Assembly: GCF_024181725.1 (NCBI RefSeq)
Contig: NZ_CP028908.1
Coordinates: forward strand, 558,001-622,000
Direction of reading: 5' to 3'
DNA length: 64,000 bases
From: Bradyrhizobium sp. WD16
GTDB lineage: Bacteria; Pseudomonadota; Alphaproteobacteria; Rhizobiales; Xanthobacteraceae
The notes beneath the pieces are model-generated. The model was given only the letters and a program-made list of their open reading frames with translations. It had not been told where the DNA came from and did no database searches. The position numbers and the translations under genes were made by a program. The first letter of the stretch is position 1. Every line of letters begins with the position of its first letter. This document shows positions 28,302-38,427 of this stretch, one piece after another.

Positions 28302-29291
28302 TTAAACCGGCGTCCGCCGTGCCGCCAGCGCGATCTGGCCCTTCAGGAAATCGACGAAGTCGATCCCCTGCACCTTGAGGGACTTGGGGTAGAGCGACGA
28401 CTTGGTCAGGCCCGGCAGCGTATTGGTCTCGAGATAGACCATGCCGTTCGCCGAGACGATGAAGTCCGACCGGGAATAGCCGCGGCAAGACATCACTTTA
28501 TGGGCCCTGACCGCCTGGTCCATGATCTGCGCCGTGACCTCGGCGGAGAACCGTCCGGGACAGATCTCCTGGGTCGACTTGGCGAGATACTTCGCCGTGT
28601 AGTCGAAACCGCCGTCCGCCGGGATGATCTCGATCGGCGGCAGCGCGATCACCGATCCGTCCGCCTGCTCGAGCACCCCGCAGGTCGCTTCCACGCCCGC
28701 GACGAAGGGCTCGATCAGATAGTCCTCGGTCTTCGCTGCATGGCGGACCGCGACCAGATCCTGGGTCGCGTTGACGAAGATCAGCCCGTAGCTCGATCCG
28801 TCCCGCGCCGGCTTGGCAATCAGCCGGCCATGTTCGGCGAGCGCCGCCTCCATCTCGTCGAGCGCCACGCCTTGCGGCGCCCGCACCCCGGCGATGGCGG
28901 CGAAGCGCTTGGCCGCGACCTTGTCGAACGCAAGATGCGAGGAGGCCGAGCCGGAGCCGGTGAACGGCACATTGCGCATCTCGCACATCGCCTGGAGTTC
29001 GCCGTTCTCGGCGACGCCGCCGTGCAGGCCGAATACCAGCAGACGCTTCTCGGCGCTCGCCCTGTCGAGCGCCGGTTCGATGGCGCCGAGGCTGCGGCCG
29101 TCCGCCTTGAACGGCTCCTCGAACGGCCGGATATGCGCGAGCAGCGCCGCGGGGCTGGTGTCGTGGACACTGCCGTCGACATCCCAGAACCACAGGTCGG
29201 CGTCGGGCAGCGCCGAATGCAGCGCCTGAGCGGTCGCCACCGAGACGAGGCGCTCCTTGCTCAGGCCGCCGAACAGTATCGTAATCCGCAT
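28302..29291 (-). CDS. ddlB: D-alanine--D-alanine ligase
   Basis: A 329-residue ATP-grasp enzyme joining two D-Ala for the peptidoglycan stem. Features are ILFGGLSKERLVSVATAQAL at the N terminus, GLHGGVAENGELQAMCEMRNVPFTGSGSASSHLAFDK, the ATP-grasp lysines (DKVAAKRF, LIAKPARDGSSYG) and the C-terminal metal site SDFIVSANGMVYLETNTLPGLT. The N terminus departs from the usual MGGxSxEREVS but matches the Bradyrhizobium type as I recall it. It follows murB by 51 bases; the IS and repeats lie downstream. Confidence 0.93.
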   Translation of the reverse strand: MRITILFGGLSKERLVSVATAQALHSALPDADLWFWDVDGSVHDTSPAALLAHIRPFEEPFKADGRSLGAIEPALDRASAEKRLLVFGLHGGVAENGELQAMCEMRNVPFTGSGSASSHLAFDKVAAKRFAAIAGVRAPQGVALDEMEAALAEHGRLIAKPARDGSSYGLIFVNATQDLVAVRHAAKTEDYLIEPFVAGVEATCGVLEQADGSVIALPPIEIIPADGGFDYTAKYLAKSTQEICPGRFSAEVTAQIMDQAVRAHKVMSCRGYSRSDFIVSANGMVYLETNTLPGLTKSSLYPKSLKVQGIDFVDFLKGQIALAARRTPV

Positions 29292-29342
29292 CGTTTCGTT
29301 CCGCTGATGATTCGCCGCGCCGATGATTGAAGGCGCACGGCG

Positions 29343-30266
29343 TTAATTCTTCTCCACCCCGATCCGCTTGATCTCCCAGTGCAGGTCGATCCCGGACTGG
29401 GCCTTGACCCGCGCCCGCACGGTTTCGCCCAGCGTCTCGATATCCGCACCGGTCGCGTCGCCGGTGTTGATCAGGAAATTGCAGTGCATCTGTGAGACCT
29501 GGGCGCCACCGATGCGGAAGCCGCGCAGGCCCGCGGCATCGATCAGCTTCCAGGCGCTGTGGCCGGGTGGATTCTTGAAAGTCGAGCCGCCGGTCTTTTC
29601 CCGGATCGGTTGCGCGGTCTCGCGATGGGTCTGCACCTGCGCCATGCGGGCGCGGATGATCTCGGGCTCGGCGAGGCGGCCGCGAAACAGCGCCTGGGTG
29701 AAGATCACGCCTTCGTCGACGCCGCAATGGCGATAGCTGAAGCCCATCTGCGCATTGCTGAAATGGCGGATCTCGCCCTGCCGCGTCACGCCGCGCGCCT
29801 CGACCATCACGTCCTTGGTCTCGCCGCCATTGGCGCCGGCATTCATCCGCAGCGCCCCGCCGATCGAGCCCGGAATGCCGAAATAGAATTCGAGCCCGGC
29901 GATGGAGGCCGCGGCGGCGGCCTCGGCGACGCGGCGGTCGAGCGCCGCCGCGCCGGCGCGGAGGCTGTCGCCCTCGGCCGTGACGGTGCCGAAGCCGCGC
30001 GGGGAGAGGCGAATGACGACGCCCGGCAGACCGCCGTCGCGCACGATCAGGTTGGAGCCGACGCCGATCGGGCAGACCGCAATCTCCGCCGGCAGGCGCG
30101 CCAGGAAATAGGCGAGATCGTCCTCGTCGGCCGGCGTGAACAGCACCTGCGCCGGCCCGCCGACCCGGAACCAGGTCAGCGGCGCCAGCGCCTCGTTGCC
30201 GAGCAGCCGGCCGCGCAACTCCGGCATCGCGGTCGCAAGCGAAGCCGCCAGGTCCGGGAAGCTCAT
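29343..30266 (-). CDS. murB: UDP-N-acetylenolpyruvoylglucosamine reductase
   Basis: A 307-residue FAD enzyme reducing UDP-GlcNAc-enolpyruvate to UDP-MurNAc. The FAD-binding part has [13 protein letters not shown] and [17 protein letters not shown]; then [24 protein letters not shown], the catalytic Ser in [12 protein letters not shown], and the C-terminal Glu region. It is a type II MurB by length. The start ATG 30266 (MSFPDLAAS) is chosen over an upstream frame extension lacking homology. 34 bases downstream of murC. Confidence 0.96.
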   Translation of the reverse strand: MSFPDLAASLATAMPELRGRLLGNEALAPLTWFRVGGPAQVLFTPADEDDLAYFLARLPAEIAVCPIGVGSNLIVRDGGLPGVVIRLSPRGFGTVTAEGDSLRAGAAALDRRVAEAAAAASIAGLEFYFGIPGSIGGALRMNAGANGGETKDVMVEARGVTRQGEIRHFSNAQMGFSYRHCGVDEGVIFTQALFRGRLAEPEIIRARMAQVQTHRETAQPIREKTGGSTFKNPPGHSAWKLIDAAGLRGFRIGGAQVSQMHCNFLINTGDATGADIETLGETVRARVKAQSGIDLHWEIKRIGVEKN

Positions 30267-30300
30267 GGCCGCGCCTTCGTCATCGAGGTGATGGAGCCCG

Positions 30301-31713
30301 TCAACGTCCGCCGTCCAGCGCCTTGAGCTCGCCCGGCAGCGCATAGGCCCACTGGGTGATATTGCCGGCGCCCAGGCAGACGACGAAATCGCCCGGCCGC
30401 GCGATCTCGTGGATGACGCCGGCGAGTCTCGTCGAATCCTCCAGCGCGATCACCTCGCGATGACCATGGGCGCGCAGGCCGAGGACGAAATGGTCGCGGT
30501 CGACGCCCGCGATCGGCGCCTCGCCGGCGGGATAGACGTCGGCGACGACCACCGCATCGGCATCGTTGAAGCAGGTGCAGAATTCCTCGAACAGCGACTG
30601 CAGGCGGGTGTAGCGATGCGGCTGCACCACCGCGATCACCCTGTTGCGGGCGGATTCGCGCGCGGCGCGCAGCACCGCGGCGATCTCGACCGGATGGTGG
30701 CCGTAGTCGTCGATCACGGTGACGCCGTTCCATTCGCCGGTGCGGGTGAAGCGCCGCTTGACGCCGCCGAAGCCGGCCAGCGCGCTGCGGATGGCATCGT
30801 CCGACAGGCCGAGTTCATGGGCGACGGCGATCGCGGCGATGGCGTTCAGCGCATTGTGCCGGCCCGGCATCGGCAGCGTGAGCCCTGCGATCTCGTGGGC
30901 AGAGCCGTCCTTGCGATTGCGGAACGAGACGCGGAAGCTCTGGCTGCCGTTGTTTGACGTCAGATCGAGCAGCCGGACATCGGCCTGCGGATTGACGCCA
31001 TAGGTGATGATGCGCCGGTCCTCGATCTTGCCGACCAGCGCCTGCACCACCGGATGATCGATGCACATCACCGCGAAGCCGTAGAACGGCACGTTCTCGA
31101 CGAAGTTGCGGAACGCGTCCTGGACGGCGTCGAAGGTATGGAAGTGATCGAGATGCTCGGGATCGACATTGGTGACGATGGCGACGTCGGCCGGCAGCTT
31201 GAGGAAGGTGCCGTCGCTCTCGTCCGCCTCCACCACCATCCATTCGCCGGCGCCGAGCCGCGCATTGGTGCCGTAGGCGTTGATGATGCCGCCGTTGATC
31301 ACGGTCGGATCGAGATTGCCGGCGTCGAGCAGCGTCGCCACCATCGAGGTGGTGGTGGTCTTGCCGTGGGTGCCGGCGATGGCGACGCAGCTCTTCAGCC
31401 GCATCAGCTCGGCCAGCATCTCGGCGCGCCGCACCACCGGAATGCGCTGGGCGCGTGCCGCCATCAGCTCCGGGTTGTCGCGCTTGATCGCCGACGACAC
31501 CACCATCACGCCGGCGCCGGCGACATTCTCGGCCGCATGGCCGACGGTGACGGCGATGCCGTTGTCGCGCAACCGCTTGACGTTGGCGTTTTCCGCGGCA
31601 TCCGAGCCGCGCACGGTATAGCCGAGATTGTTCAGCACCTCGGCGATGCCGCTCATGCCGATGCCGCCGATGCCGACGAAATGAATGGGGCCGATCTCGC
31701 GCGGCAGTCTCAT
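30301..31713 (-). CDS. murC: UDP-N-acetylmuramate--L-alanine ligase
   Basis: A 470-residue Mur ligase adding L-Ala to UDP-MurNAc. The N-terminal Rossmann loop is [17 protein letters not shown], the P-loop [10 protein letters not shown], followed by [10 protein letters not shown] and [10 protein letters not shown]. The ATG at 31713 begins MRLPREIG. Immediately upstream are two 14-base near copies of its own start (ATGAGACT) that form tiny reading frames whose stops overlap the next ATG. Confidence 0.97.
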   Translation of the reverse strand: MRLPREIGPIHFVGIGGIGMSGIAEVLNNLGYTVRGSDAAENANVKRLRDNGIAVTVGHAAENVAGAGVMVVSSAIKRDNPELMAARAQRIPVVRRAEMLAELMRLKSCVAIAGTHGKTTTTSMVATLLDAGNLDPTVINGGIINAYGTNARLGAGEWMVVEADESDGTFLKLPADVAIVTNVDPEHLDHFHTFDAVQDAFRNFVENVPFYGFAVMCIDHPVVQALVGKIEDRRIITYGVNPQADVRLLDLTSNNGSQSFRVSFRNRKDGSAHEIAGLTLPMPGRHNALNAIAAIAVAHELGLSDDAIRSALAGFGGVKRRFTRTGEWNGVTVIDDYGHHPVEIAAVLRAARESARNRVIAVVQPHRYTRLQSLFEEFCTCFNDADAVVVADVYPAGEAPIAGVDRDHFVLGLRAHGHREVIALEDSTRLAGVIHEIARPGDFVVCLGAGNITQWAYALPGELKALDGGR

Positions 31714-31755
31714 GACCGAAGTCTCATGATCGCAGTCTCATGAATTGGAATCTCA
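31711..31755 (-). promoter_or_regulatory. Tandem overlapping mini-ORF leader upstream of murC
   Basis: Read on the minus strand, ATG at 31741 and ATG at 31727 each encode MRLRS and end in TGA inside ATGA, which contains the next ATG; the third ATG is murC (31713). The 14-base unit is ATGAGACTxCGxTC. A degenerate further copy (GTGAGATTCC) is upstream near 31756. Possible re-initiation leader. Confidence 0.5.
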
Positions 31756-31756
31756 C

Positions 31757-32060
31757 GATTCGAACCTCATCGCGGGCCGGCGGACTCGAGAGTCGCGCCG
31801 GGCCGATGCTGGAATGCCCCGCTTCCGGCGGGCATGACAAGACAAAATCGCCCCTCTCGGAGACGTTTTCGCCGCTGGACACAGGCTCGCCAATAGCCCC
31901 GAACACGGCAGAAACTGCACCTGTGGCCTTTGCAACCCGTTAAGTGCAGCCCCGGCTGGTAGCATGGAACCCTGATCCCTGCATTTTTGGGAGGCCCACA
32001 TCACGTTCGACTGCGGCAAAATGATGCCGCAGCGGTCACGCCACTGCGGCCGCCCGCCGT
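31757..32060 (-). other. Gap between murG and murC
   Basis: About 300 bases without a gene. It contains a near hairpin (ATGCCCCGC / GCGGGCAT at about 31812-31838) like other short repeats of these genomes and an AT-rich patch near 31975-31990. A promoter for murC-murB-ddlB may lie here; none is clear. Confidence 0.35.
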
Positions 32061-33167
32061 CTACAGGCCGGCGACGCGCGTCACGAGATCGGCGAGCCGC
32101 TCGGTGGCGTCGAGCCGACCGGCCGAGCGGGCGCGCTCCGCCATCGCCGCGAGCCGCGCCGGCTCGGCGGCGAGCGCCGAGATCTCGGCGGCGAGCCGGT
32201 CCGGCGTGAAGTCGGTCTGCACGATGCGGATCGCGGCGTCGATGCGCGACAGCACACCGGCATTGGCGAACTGGTCCTGATCGATGGCCCCGGGCAGCGG
32301 CACCAGGATAGAGGGCCGGCCGATCGCCGCGAGTTCGGCGACGGTGCCGGCGCCGGAGCGCGACACCGCGAGGTGGCAAGCCGCGAGCCGCGCCGGCAGG
32401 TCGCTGAAGAAGGGCTGCAGCTCGGCGCGGATCTTGAGCCGGTCGTAGACCGCCCGCACCCGCGCCATGTCTTCCTGACGAACCTGCTGCACCAGGTCGA
32501 GCCGCGGCCACAGCACCGGCTCGAGCCGCTCGATCGCCGGCGGCACCACATCCGCCATCACCCGCGCACCCTGGCTGCCGCCGATCACCAGGAGGCGCAG
32601 CGTGCCGCCGGCCTGCGGCTCGGCATAGGCGACGCCGGCGGCGGCGAGAATGGCCGGGCGCATCGGCGTTCCGGTCAGCGTCGTCCTGGCCGCCAGCGAG
32701 GGATCATGATCGAGCACGCCGGGCAGCGAAGTGGCGATCGCCGAGACATGGCGCGACAGAAACTTGTTGGCGCGCCCCATCACCGCATTGGCGTCGTGGA
32801 TCAGGCTCGGCACGCCGGCGAGCCGCGCCGCGACCAGCGGCGGCAGTGTCGGATAGCCGCCGAAGCCGATCACCGCCCTCGGCTGGAGGCGGCGCATCAG
32901 GCCATAGGCCTTGAGCACGCCGGCGGCGAGCAGCGAGGCGGTGCGCGCCAGCGCCAGCGGCGAGCGCGAGCGCACGGTCTCGCTCGGCACCACGTCGATC
33001 ATGTCGGGCGTGAACAGGCCGCTGTAGCGCAGCGCGCGATCGTCGGTGACGAGGCGCACCCGCAGGCCGCGCCGCATCAGCTCGGCGCCGAGCGCCTCGG
33101 CGGGAAACAGGTGGCCGCCGGTGCCGCCGGCGGCGAGCAGGATGAGCGGAGCCACGGCTTCAGTCAT
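32061..33167 (-). CDS. murG: UDP-GlcNAc:lipid I transferase MurG
   Basis: A 368-residue glycosyltransferase (GT28) making lipid II on the inner face of the membrane. The N-terminal glycine loop is LLAAGGTGGHLFPAEAL; VIGFGGYPTLPPLVAA, VIGGSQGARVMADVVP and the acceptor/donor region AVSRSGAGTVAELAAIGRPSILVPLPGA follow. Three bases separate it from ftsW. Confidence 0.97.
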   Translation of the reverse strand: MTEAVAPLILLAAGGTGGHLFPAEALGAELMRRGLRVRLVTDDRALRYSGLFTPDMIDVVPSETVRSRSPLALARTASLLAAGVLKAYGLMRRLQPRAVIGFGGYPTLPPLVAARLAGVPSLIHDANAVMGRANKFLSRHVSAIATSLPGVLDHDPSLAARTTLTGTPMRPAILAAAGVAYAEPQAGGTLRLLVIGGSQGARVMADVVPPAIERLEPVLWPRLDLVQQVRQEDMARVRAVYDRLKIRAELQPFFSDLPARLAACHLAVSRSGAGTVAELAAIGRPSILVPLPGAIDQDQFANAGVLSRIDAAIRIVQTDFTPDRLAAEISALAAEPARLAAMAERARSAGRLDATERLADLVTRVAGL

Positions 33168-33170
33168 GGC

Positions 33171-34322
33171 TCAGGCGAAGCGGCGGACGGCATAGCCGTC
33201 GCCGACCGATTCCACCTCGATGCTCGGACGCTGCCGCGTCAGCGCCAGCATCATGCCGACGCCGAAGGCCAGCGACACCATCGAGGAGCCGCCATAGGAA
33301 ATGAACGGCAGCGTCATGCCCTTGGCCGGGATCAGGTGCAGGTTCACCGCCATGTTGATCGAGGCCTGGACGCCGAACATGATGGCGAGGCCGGAGGCGG
33401 CGAAACGCGCGAACAGATCCTCGCTGGCATAGGCGCGCGACAGCGTCCGCAGCACGATGAAGGCGAACAGCGCCAGCAGCACCAGGCAGAGGATGATGCC
33501 GAACTCCTCGGCCGCCACCGCCATGACGAAGTCGGTGTGGCTGTCGGGCAGGATGCGCTTGACGGTGCCCTCGCCCGGACCCTGGCCGAACCAGCCGCCA
33601 TGGCTGAAGGATTCCATCGCCGTGTCGACCTGGAAGGTGTCGCCCGAGGCCGGATCCATGAAGCGCTTGATGCGCGCCGCCACGTGCGGCACGAAAATAT
33701 AGGCGGCGAACAGGCCGGCGGCAGCGCTGCCGGCGAGGCCCATCACCCAGATGATGCGCATGCCGGCGATGAAGAACAGCGAGCCCCAGACCATCAGCAC
33801 CAGCATGGTCTGGCCGAAATCGGGCTCGGCGACGAGCAGCGCCACGAGCCCGAGCAGCATCGCCAGCGCGGTGGAGGTGGCAGGCATTTCCGGGCGGCGC
33901 GCCGATTCCGAGAACAGCCAGGCCACCAGCACGACGAAGGACGGCTTGGCGGCTTCGGACGCCTGGATGTTGACGCCGAGGATGGTGATCCAGCGCCGCG
34001 CGCCCTTCACCTCGGGCCCGAGCAGCAGCGTCGCGACGATCAAGGCGACGCTGATGATGAAGACGACGAGCGCCGTGCGGCGGATCTGGCGCGGCGACAG
34101 GAACGACACCCCGATCATCACGACGCAGGACGGCAGCAGGAACAGGACGTGACGGTTGAAGAAATGGAACGGATCGAGGCCGAGCCGCGCCGCCACCGGC
34201 GGGCTCGCCGCCAGCGACAGGATGATGCCGGCCAGCATCAGGGCGAGCATCGCCGCCAGCAGCAGCCGGTCCACGGTCCACCACCATTCGCTGAACGGGG
34301 TGCGCTGCTCACGTGAGATCAT
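33171..34322 (-). CDS. ftsW: Septal peptidoglycan glycosyltransferase FtsW
   Basis: A 383-residue SEDS protein with about ten membrane helices that polymerises lipid II at the septum with FtsI. Family marks: KGARRWITILGVNIQASEAAKPSF, LLVAEPDFGQTML (with the catalytic Asp), GWFGQGPGEGTVKRILPDSHTDFVMAVAAEE and the C-terminal MTLPFISYGGSSMVSLAFGVG. Placed between murD and murG, as usual. Confidence 0.97.
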   Translation of the reverse strand: MISREQRTPFSEWWWTVDRLLLAAMLALMLAGIILSLAASPPVAARLGLDPFHFFNRHVLFLLPSCVVMIGVSFLSPRQIRRTALVVFIISVALIVATLLLGPEVKGARRWITILGVNIQASEAAKPSFVVLVAWLFSESARRPEMPATSTALAMLLGLVALLVAEPDFGQTMLVLMVWGSLFFIAGMRIIWVMGLAGSAAAGLFAAYIFVPHVAARIKRFMDPASGDTFQVDTAMESFSHGGWFGQGPGEGTVKRILPDSHTDFVMAVAAEEFGIILCLVLLALFAFIVLRTLSRAYASEDLFARFAASGLAIMFGVQASINMAVNLHLIPAKGMTLPFISYGGSSMVSLAFGVGMMLALTRQRPSIEVESVGDGYAVRRFA

Positions 34323-34415
34323 GGCTGGTCCTGACGGTCGGAATCGAACGCCATTGGTGGCGCAACATGGTTTCCCGATGGTTAAGGAACCACGGCAAAA
34401 TCGCCCGATGCGGCC

Positions 34416-35813
34416 TCAGGCCGGCCCGATCGACCCCAGCCCCTTGACGAGCTCGCGGAAGTGGTCGCCGCGGATCTCGAAGTTGCGGTACTGGTCGAAC
34501 GAGGCGCAGGCCGGCGACAGCAGCACCACCGGATGGGCGAGCCCCGAAGCCTCGGCGTCGGCGGCGGCCGCCGCCACCGCGGCGTCGAGCGTGCCGCTGA
34601 TGTCGTGGGCGACCTCGCTGCCGAGCGTGGCCGAAAACGCCGGCGCCGCCTCGCCGATCAGATAGGCCTTGCGGATCCGCGGGAAGTAGCCGCGCAGGCT
34701 TTCGATGCCGCCGGTCTTCGGCTTGCCGCCGGCGATCCAGTAGATGTCGTCGAAGGAGGCCAGCGCCCGCGCCGCCGCATCGGCATTGGTGCCCTTGGAA
34801 TCGTTGATGAACAGCACCCGGCCGCGGCGGCCGATCTGCTCCATGCGATGGGCGAGCCCCGGAAAGCTGCGCAGCCCGTCCTGCAAGGCCTCGAAGCCGA
34901 CGCCGAGCGCCAGCGCCGCGGCGGCGGCCGCCGCCGCGTTCTGGGCGTTGTGCTCGCCGCGCAGCGAGCCGATGCCGCCGATCCGCGCGATCTCGGTGCG
35001 GCTGCCGCCGGCGGCGCGCACCAGCGTGTCGTGGTCGAGATAGATGCCGTCGGCGAGCGGACGCCTGACCGAAATCCGCACCACATGCTTGCCTGCCTGC
35101 TCGATGCGGTCGGCGGCGGCCTGGCACCACTGATCGTCGACGCCGATGATGGCGGTGCCGCCGCGCTGCACGCCGGCGACGAGGCGCTCCTTCACCGCGG
35201 CATAATTGGCCAGCGTGCCATGGCGATCGAGATGGTCCTCGGTGACGTTGAGCAGGATGCCGACCAGCGGATCGAGCGAGGGCGTCAGGTCGATCTGGTA
35301 GGACGACATCTCGACCACGTGAACGCGGCCGAGACGCGGCGGCTCCAGCGACAGGATCGCGGTGCCGATATTGCCGCCCATCTGGGTGTCATGGCCGGCG
35401 GCGCGCATCAGGTGCGCGATCAGCGCCGTGGTGGTCGACTTGCCGTTGGTGCCGGTGATGGCGACGAACGGCGAGGACGGCGCCTGTCGCCGCCGCTCGC
35501 GGCAGAACAGCTCGATGTCGCCGATCACCTCGACGGCGGCATTGCGCGCCAGGGCAACGCTCCAGTGCGGCGCCGGATGGGTCAGCGGCACTCCCGGCGT
35601 CAGCACCAGGGCGGCGAAATTCGCCCATGAGACGCCGCTCAGGTCGGCGGTGACGAAGCCTGCCGCGGCAGCCTCGGCGAGCCTCGCGGCGCTGTCGTCG
35701 CCGGCCACCACCTCGGCGCCGCCGGCGCGCAGCGCATGGCAGCAGGCGAGCCCCGAGCCGCCCAGCCCGAACACCGCGACCGTCTTGCCGGCAAAGCTCG
35801 TGACCGCAATCAC
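34416..35813 (-). CDS. murD: UDP-N-acetylmuramoylalanine--D-glutamate ligase
   Basis: A 465-residue Mur ligase adding D-Glu. The N-terminal Rossmann motif is [14 protein letters not shown], the P-loop [14 protein letters not shown], then [40 protein letters not shown] and the C-terminal [22 protein letters not shown]. Seven bases downstream of mraY and 93 bases upstream of ftsW. Confidence 0.97.
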   Translation of the reverse strand: MIAVTSFAGKTVAVFGLGGSGLACCHALRAGGAEVVAGDDSAARLAEAAAAGFVTADLSGVSWANFAALVLTPGVPLTHPAPHWSVALARNAAVEVIGDIELFCRERRRQAPSSPFVAITGTNGKSTTTALIAHLMRAAGHDTQMGGNIGTAILSLEPPRLGRVHVVEMSSYQIDLTPSLDPLVGILLNVTEDHLDRHGTLANYAAVKERLVAGVQRGGTAIIGVDDQWCQAAADRIEQAGKHVVRISVRRPLADGIYLDHDTLVRAAGGSRTEIARIGGIGSLRGEHNAQNAAAAAAAALALGVGFEALQDGLRSFPGLAHRMEQIGRRGRVLFINDSKGTNADAAARALASFDDIYWIAGGKPKTGGIESLRGYFPRIRKAYLIGEAAPAFSATLGSEVAHDISGTLDAAVAAAAADAEASGLAHPVVLLSPACASFDQYRNFEIRGDHFRELVKGLGSIGPA

Positions 35814-35820
35814 CTTGACC

Positions 35821-36906
35821 TCATCTCAGCTTCAGGGTGGACAGGCCGGCCAGCGCCAGCATCACCGAAATGATCCAGAAGCGGATCACGATCTGCGGCT
35901 CGGTCCAGCCGAGTTGCTCGAAATGATGATGGATCGGCGCCATCTTGAACACCCGCTTGCCGGTGAGCTTGAACGAGGCCACCTGCACGATCACCGACAC
36001 CGCCTCGAGCACGAACAGCCCGCCGATCACCGCCAGCACGATCTCGTGCTTCACCGCCACCGCGATGCTGCCGAGCATGCCGCCGAGCGCCAGCGAGCCG
36101 GTGTCGCCCATGAAGATCGAGGCCGGCGGCGCATTGAACCACAGGAATCCGAGGCCGGCGCCCAGCACCGCGCCGCAGAGCACCGCCAGTTCGCCGGTCC
36201 CGGCGACGTAATTGATCTGAAGATAGTCGGAGAACACGGCATTGCCGGCCAGATAGGAGATCATGCCGAACGACAGCGAGGCGATCATCACCGGGACGAT
36301 GGCGAGGCCGTCGAGGCCGTCGGTCAGGTTCACCGCATTGCCGGCGCCGACCACGATGAAGGCGCCGAAGATCACGAAGAACCAGCCGAAGTTCAGCGCC
36401 ACATCCTTGAAGAACGGGATCACCAGCGAGGTCGAGAACGGCGGACGGCCGATCCAGACCAGCGCCAAGCAGGCAAGACCCGCGATGAGGAATTCGATCG
36501 CGAGCCGGGTGCGGCCCGAGAAGCCGGCATGGGTCTGCTTGGTGACCTTGAGATAGTCGTCGTAGAACCCGACGAAGCCGAAACCGAGCGTCACCGCCAG
36601 CACGATCCAGACGTAAGGGTTGCGCGGATTGGCCCACAACAGGGTCGAGACCACGAGGCCGGACAGGATCATCAGCCCGCCCATGGTGGGCGTGCCCTTC
36701 TTGGTGACGAGATGGGAGGCCGGTCCGTCGGTGCGGATCGGCTGGCCCTTGCCCTGGCGCAGGCGCAGATTGTCGATGATCCATGGCCCGAACAGGAAGA
36801 CGAACAGCGCGGCCGTCACCATCGCGCCGCCGGTGCGGAAGGTGATGTAACGGAAGACGTTGAAAACGGGAATCGCGCCGGAAAGATCGATCAGCCAATA
36901 GAACAT
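35821..36906 (-). CDS. mraY: Phospho-N-acetylmuramoyl-pentapeptide transferase MraY
   Basis: A 361-residue polytopic enzyme making lipid I from UDP-MurNAc-pentapeptide and undecaprenyl phosphate. Marks: [22 protein letters not shown] (catalytic Asp pair), [28 protein letters not shown] and [21 protein letters not shown]. All the usual catalytic Asp and His residues are visible. Confidence 0.98.
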   Translation of the reverse strand: MFYWLIDLSGAIPVFNVFRYITFRTGGAMVTAALFVFLFGPWIIDNLRLRQGKGQPIRTDGPASHLVTKKGTPTMGGLMILSGLVVSTLLWANPRNPYVWIVLAVTLGFGFVGFYDDYLKVTKQTHAGFSGRTRLAIEFLIAGLACLALVWIGRPPFSTSLVIPFFKDVALNFGWFFVIFGAFIVVGAGNAVNLTDGLDGLAIVPVMIASLSFGMISYLAGNAVFSDYLQINYVAGTGELAVLCGAVLGAGLGFLWFNAPPASIFMGDTGSLALGGMLGSIAVAVKHEIVLAVIGGLFVLEAVSVIVQVASFKLTGKRVFKMAPIHHHFEQLGWTEPQIVIRFWIISVMLALAGLSTLKLR

Positions 36907-36978
36907 TCAAGCCGCCTTGCCTGGTTAGCCCGGGTTCTGACCCACACGGGACGGCAATGCCGCTCCCGGCTGCGGGCG

Positions 36979-38427
36979 TCACCCTCCTGCGCCCGCGACG
37001 TCATCAAACGCGGCATGGCCCGGAAAACGCTTTTCGAGTGCCGTGACAACGAATTTCATCCTGGAACCGAGCGAGCCCTTGACCATCAGGGCGTCGCCCG
37101 CCCGCAGTGCCGCCGCCACCAGGGGCTCGAGCGCCGCCGAATTCTCCGCATAGCCGCCCTGCCGCGTGGATGGAAGGCCATCCCACAGATTTCGCATCAG
37201 GGGACCGCAGCAGAACACCAGATCGACCCTGGCGGCGGCGATCGCGTCGGCAAGACCGCGATGCAGATCGGGGCCGGTCGGCCCCAGTTCGAGCATGTCG
37301 CCGAGCACGGCGATGCGCCGGCTCCGCGGCGCCACGCCCGCCTGCCCCAGCACCGCGATCGCCGCGGCCATGGATGCCGGATTGGCATTATAGCTCTCGT
37401 CGATCAGCGTCGCCTCGCCCTGGGGCAGCATGAGGCGCAGCCGCGCACCACGGCCGGAGCCCGGCGCGATGGCGGCGAGCGCCAGGGCGGCCGGAACCAG
37501 GTCGGCGCCGAGGAGCATCGCCGCGGCGAGCACCGCCAGCGAATTGAGCGCCATGTGCCGGCCCGGCAAGGCGAGCTTGTAGGTGATCTCCTGGCCGAAA
37601 ATCTGCGCATGGACCGCCGATCCGGCGGGGTGCAGCGCGACGTCGAGCAGCCGCGCATCGGCGGCCTCGCCGCTGCCGAAGGCGACGACGCGGGCGATGC
37701 CGCGCGCCTCGGCTTTTGTCCTGAGCCGCATGAACTGGGAGTTATCGCAGTTGAGCACCGCGGCGCCGCCTTGCTCGACGCCGGCGAAGATCTCCGCCTT
37801 GGCGTCGGCGATGGCTTCCACGCCGGCGAAGAATTCCAGATGCACCGGCTCGACGGTGGTGACGATCGCCACATGCGGACGCACCATCCTGACCAGCGGC
37901 TCGATCTCGCCGGCGTGATTCATGCCGATCTCGTAGACCGCGTAAGCTGCGTCCGCCGGACAGCGCGCCAGCGTCAGCGGCACGCCCCAGTGATTGTTGA
38001 AGGAGGCGACCGAGGCGTGGGTCTTGCCCTGGGCGGCGAGCACCGTGCGCAGCGCCTCCTTGGTCGAGGTCTTGCCGACCGACCCGGTCACGGCGACGAC
38101 CTTTGCACGCGAGCGCGCCCGCGCGGCGATGCCGAGGCTTCGCAGCGCCGCCAGCACGTCCGGCACCACGAGCAGCGGCGCATCCGCCGGCAGGCCCGCG
38201 CGTTTGTCCTCGGCGACGACGGCGAGCGCGGCGCCATTGGCCAGCGCGGCGGCAACGAATTCATGGCCGTCGTGGACGTCGCCCTTGATGGCGAAATAGG
38301 CCTCGCCGGACGCAATGGTCCGGCTGTCGATCGAGATGCCGGTGATGCCGGCCGGCAGGCGGCCCTGCCGTGCGGCCGCCATCGCCGCCGCCATCTCGTC
38401 CACCTGCCACAGCCAGTCGCCGCTCAT
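36979..38427 (-). CDS. murF: UDP-MurNAc-tripeptide--D-alanyl-D-alanine ligase
   Basis: A 482-residue Mur ligase adding D-Ala-D-Ala. It has GISIDSRTIASGEAYFAIKG at the N terminus, the P-loop VTGSVGKTSTKEAL, EIGMNHAGEIEPL and LIDESYNANPASMAAAI. Its ATG overlaps the murE stop by four bases (ATGA), indicating coupled translation. Confidence 0.97.
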   Translation of the reverse strand: MSGDWLWQVDEMAAAMAAARQGRLPAGITGISIDSRTIASGEAYFAIKGDVHDGHEFVAAALANGAALAVVAEDKRAGLPADAPLLVVPDVLAALRSLGIAARARSRAKVVAVTGSVGKTSTKEALRTVLAAQGKTHASVASFNNHWGVPLTLARCPADAAYAVYEIGMNHAGEIEPLVRMVRPHVAIVTTVEPVHLEFFAGVEAIADAKAEIFAGVEQGGAAVLNCDNSQFMRLRTKAEARGIARVVAFGSGEAADARLLDVALHPAGSAVHAQIFGQEITYKLALPGRHMALNSLAVLAAAMLLGADLVPAALALAAIAPGSGRGARLRLMLPQGEATLIDESYNANPASMAAAIAVLGQAGVAPRSRRIAVLGDMLELGPTGPDLHRGLADAIAAARVDLVFCCGPLMRNLWDGLPSTRQGGYAENSAALEPLVAAALRAGDALMVKGSLGSRMKFVVTALEKRFPGHAAFDDVAGAGG

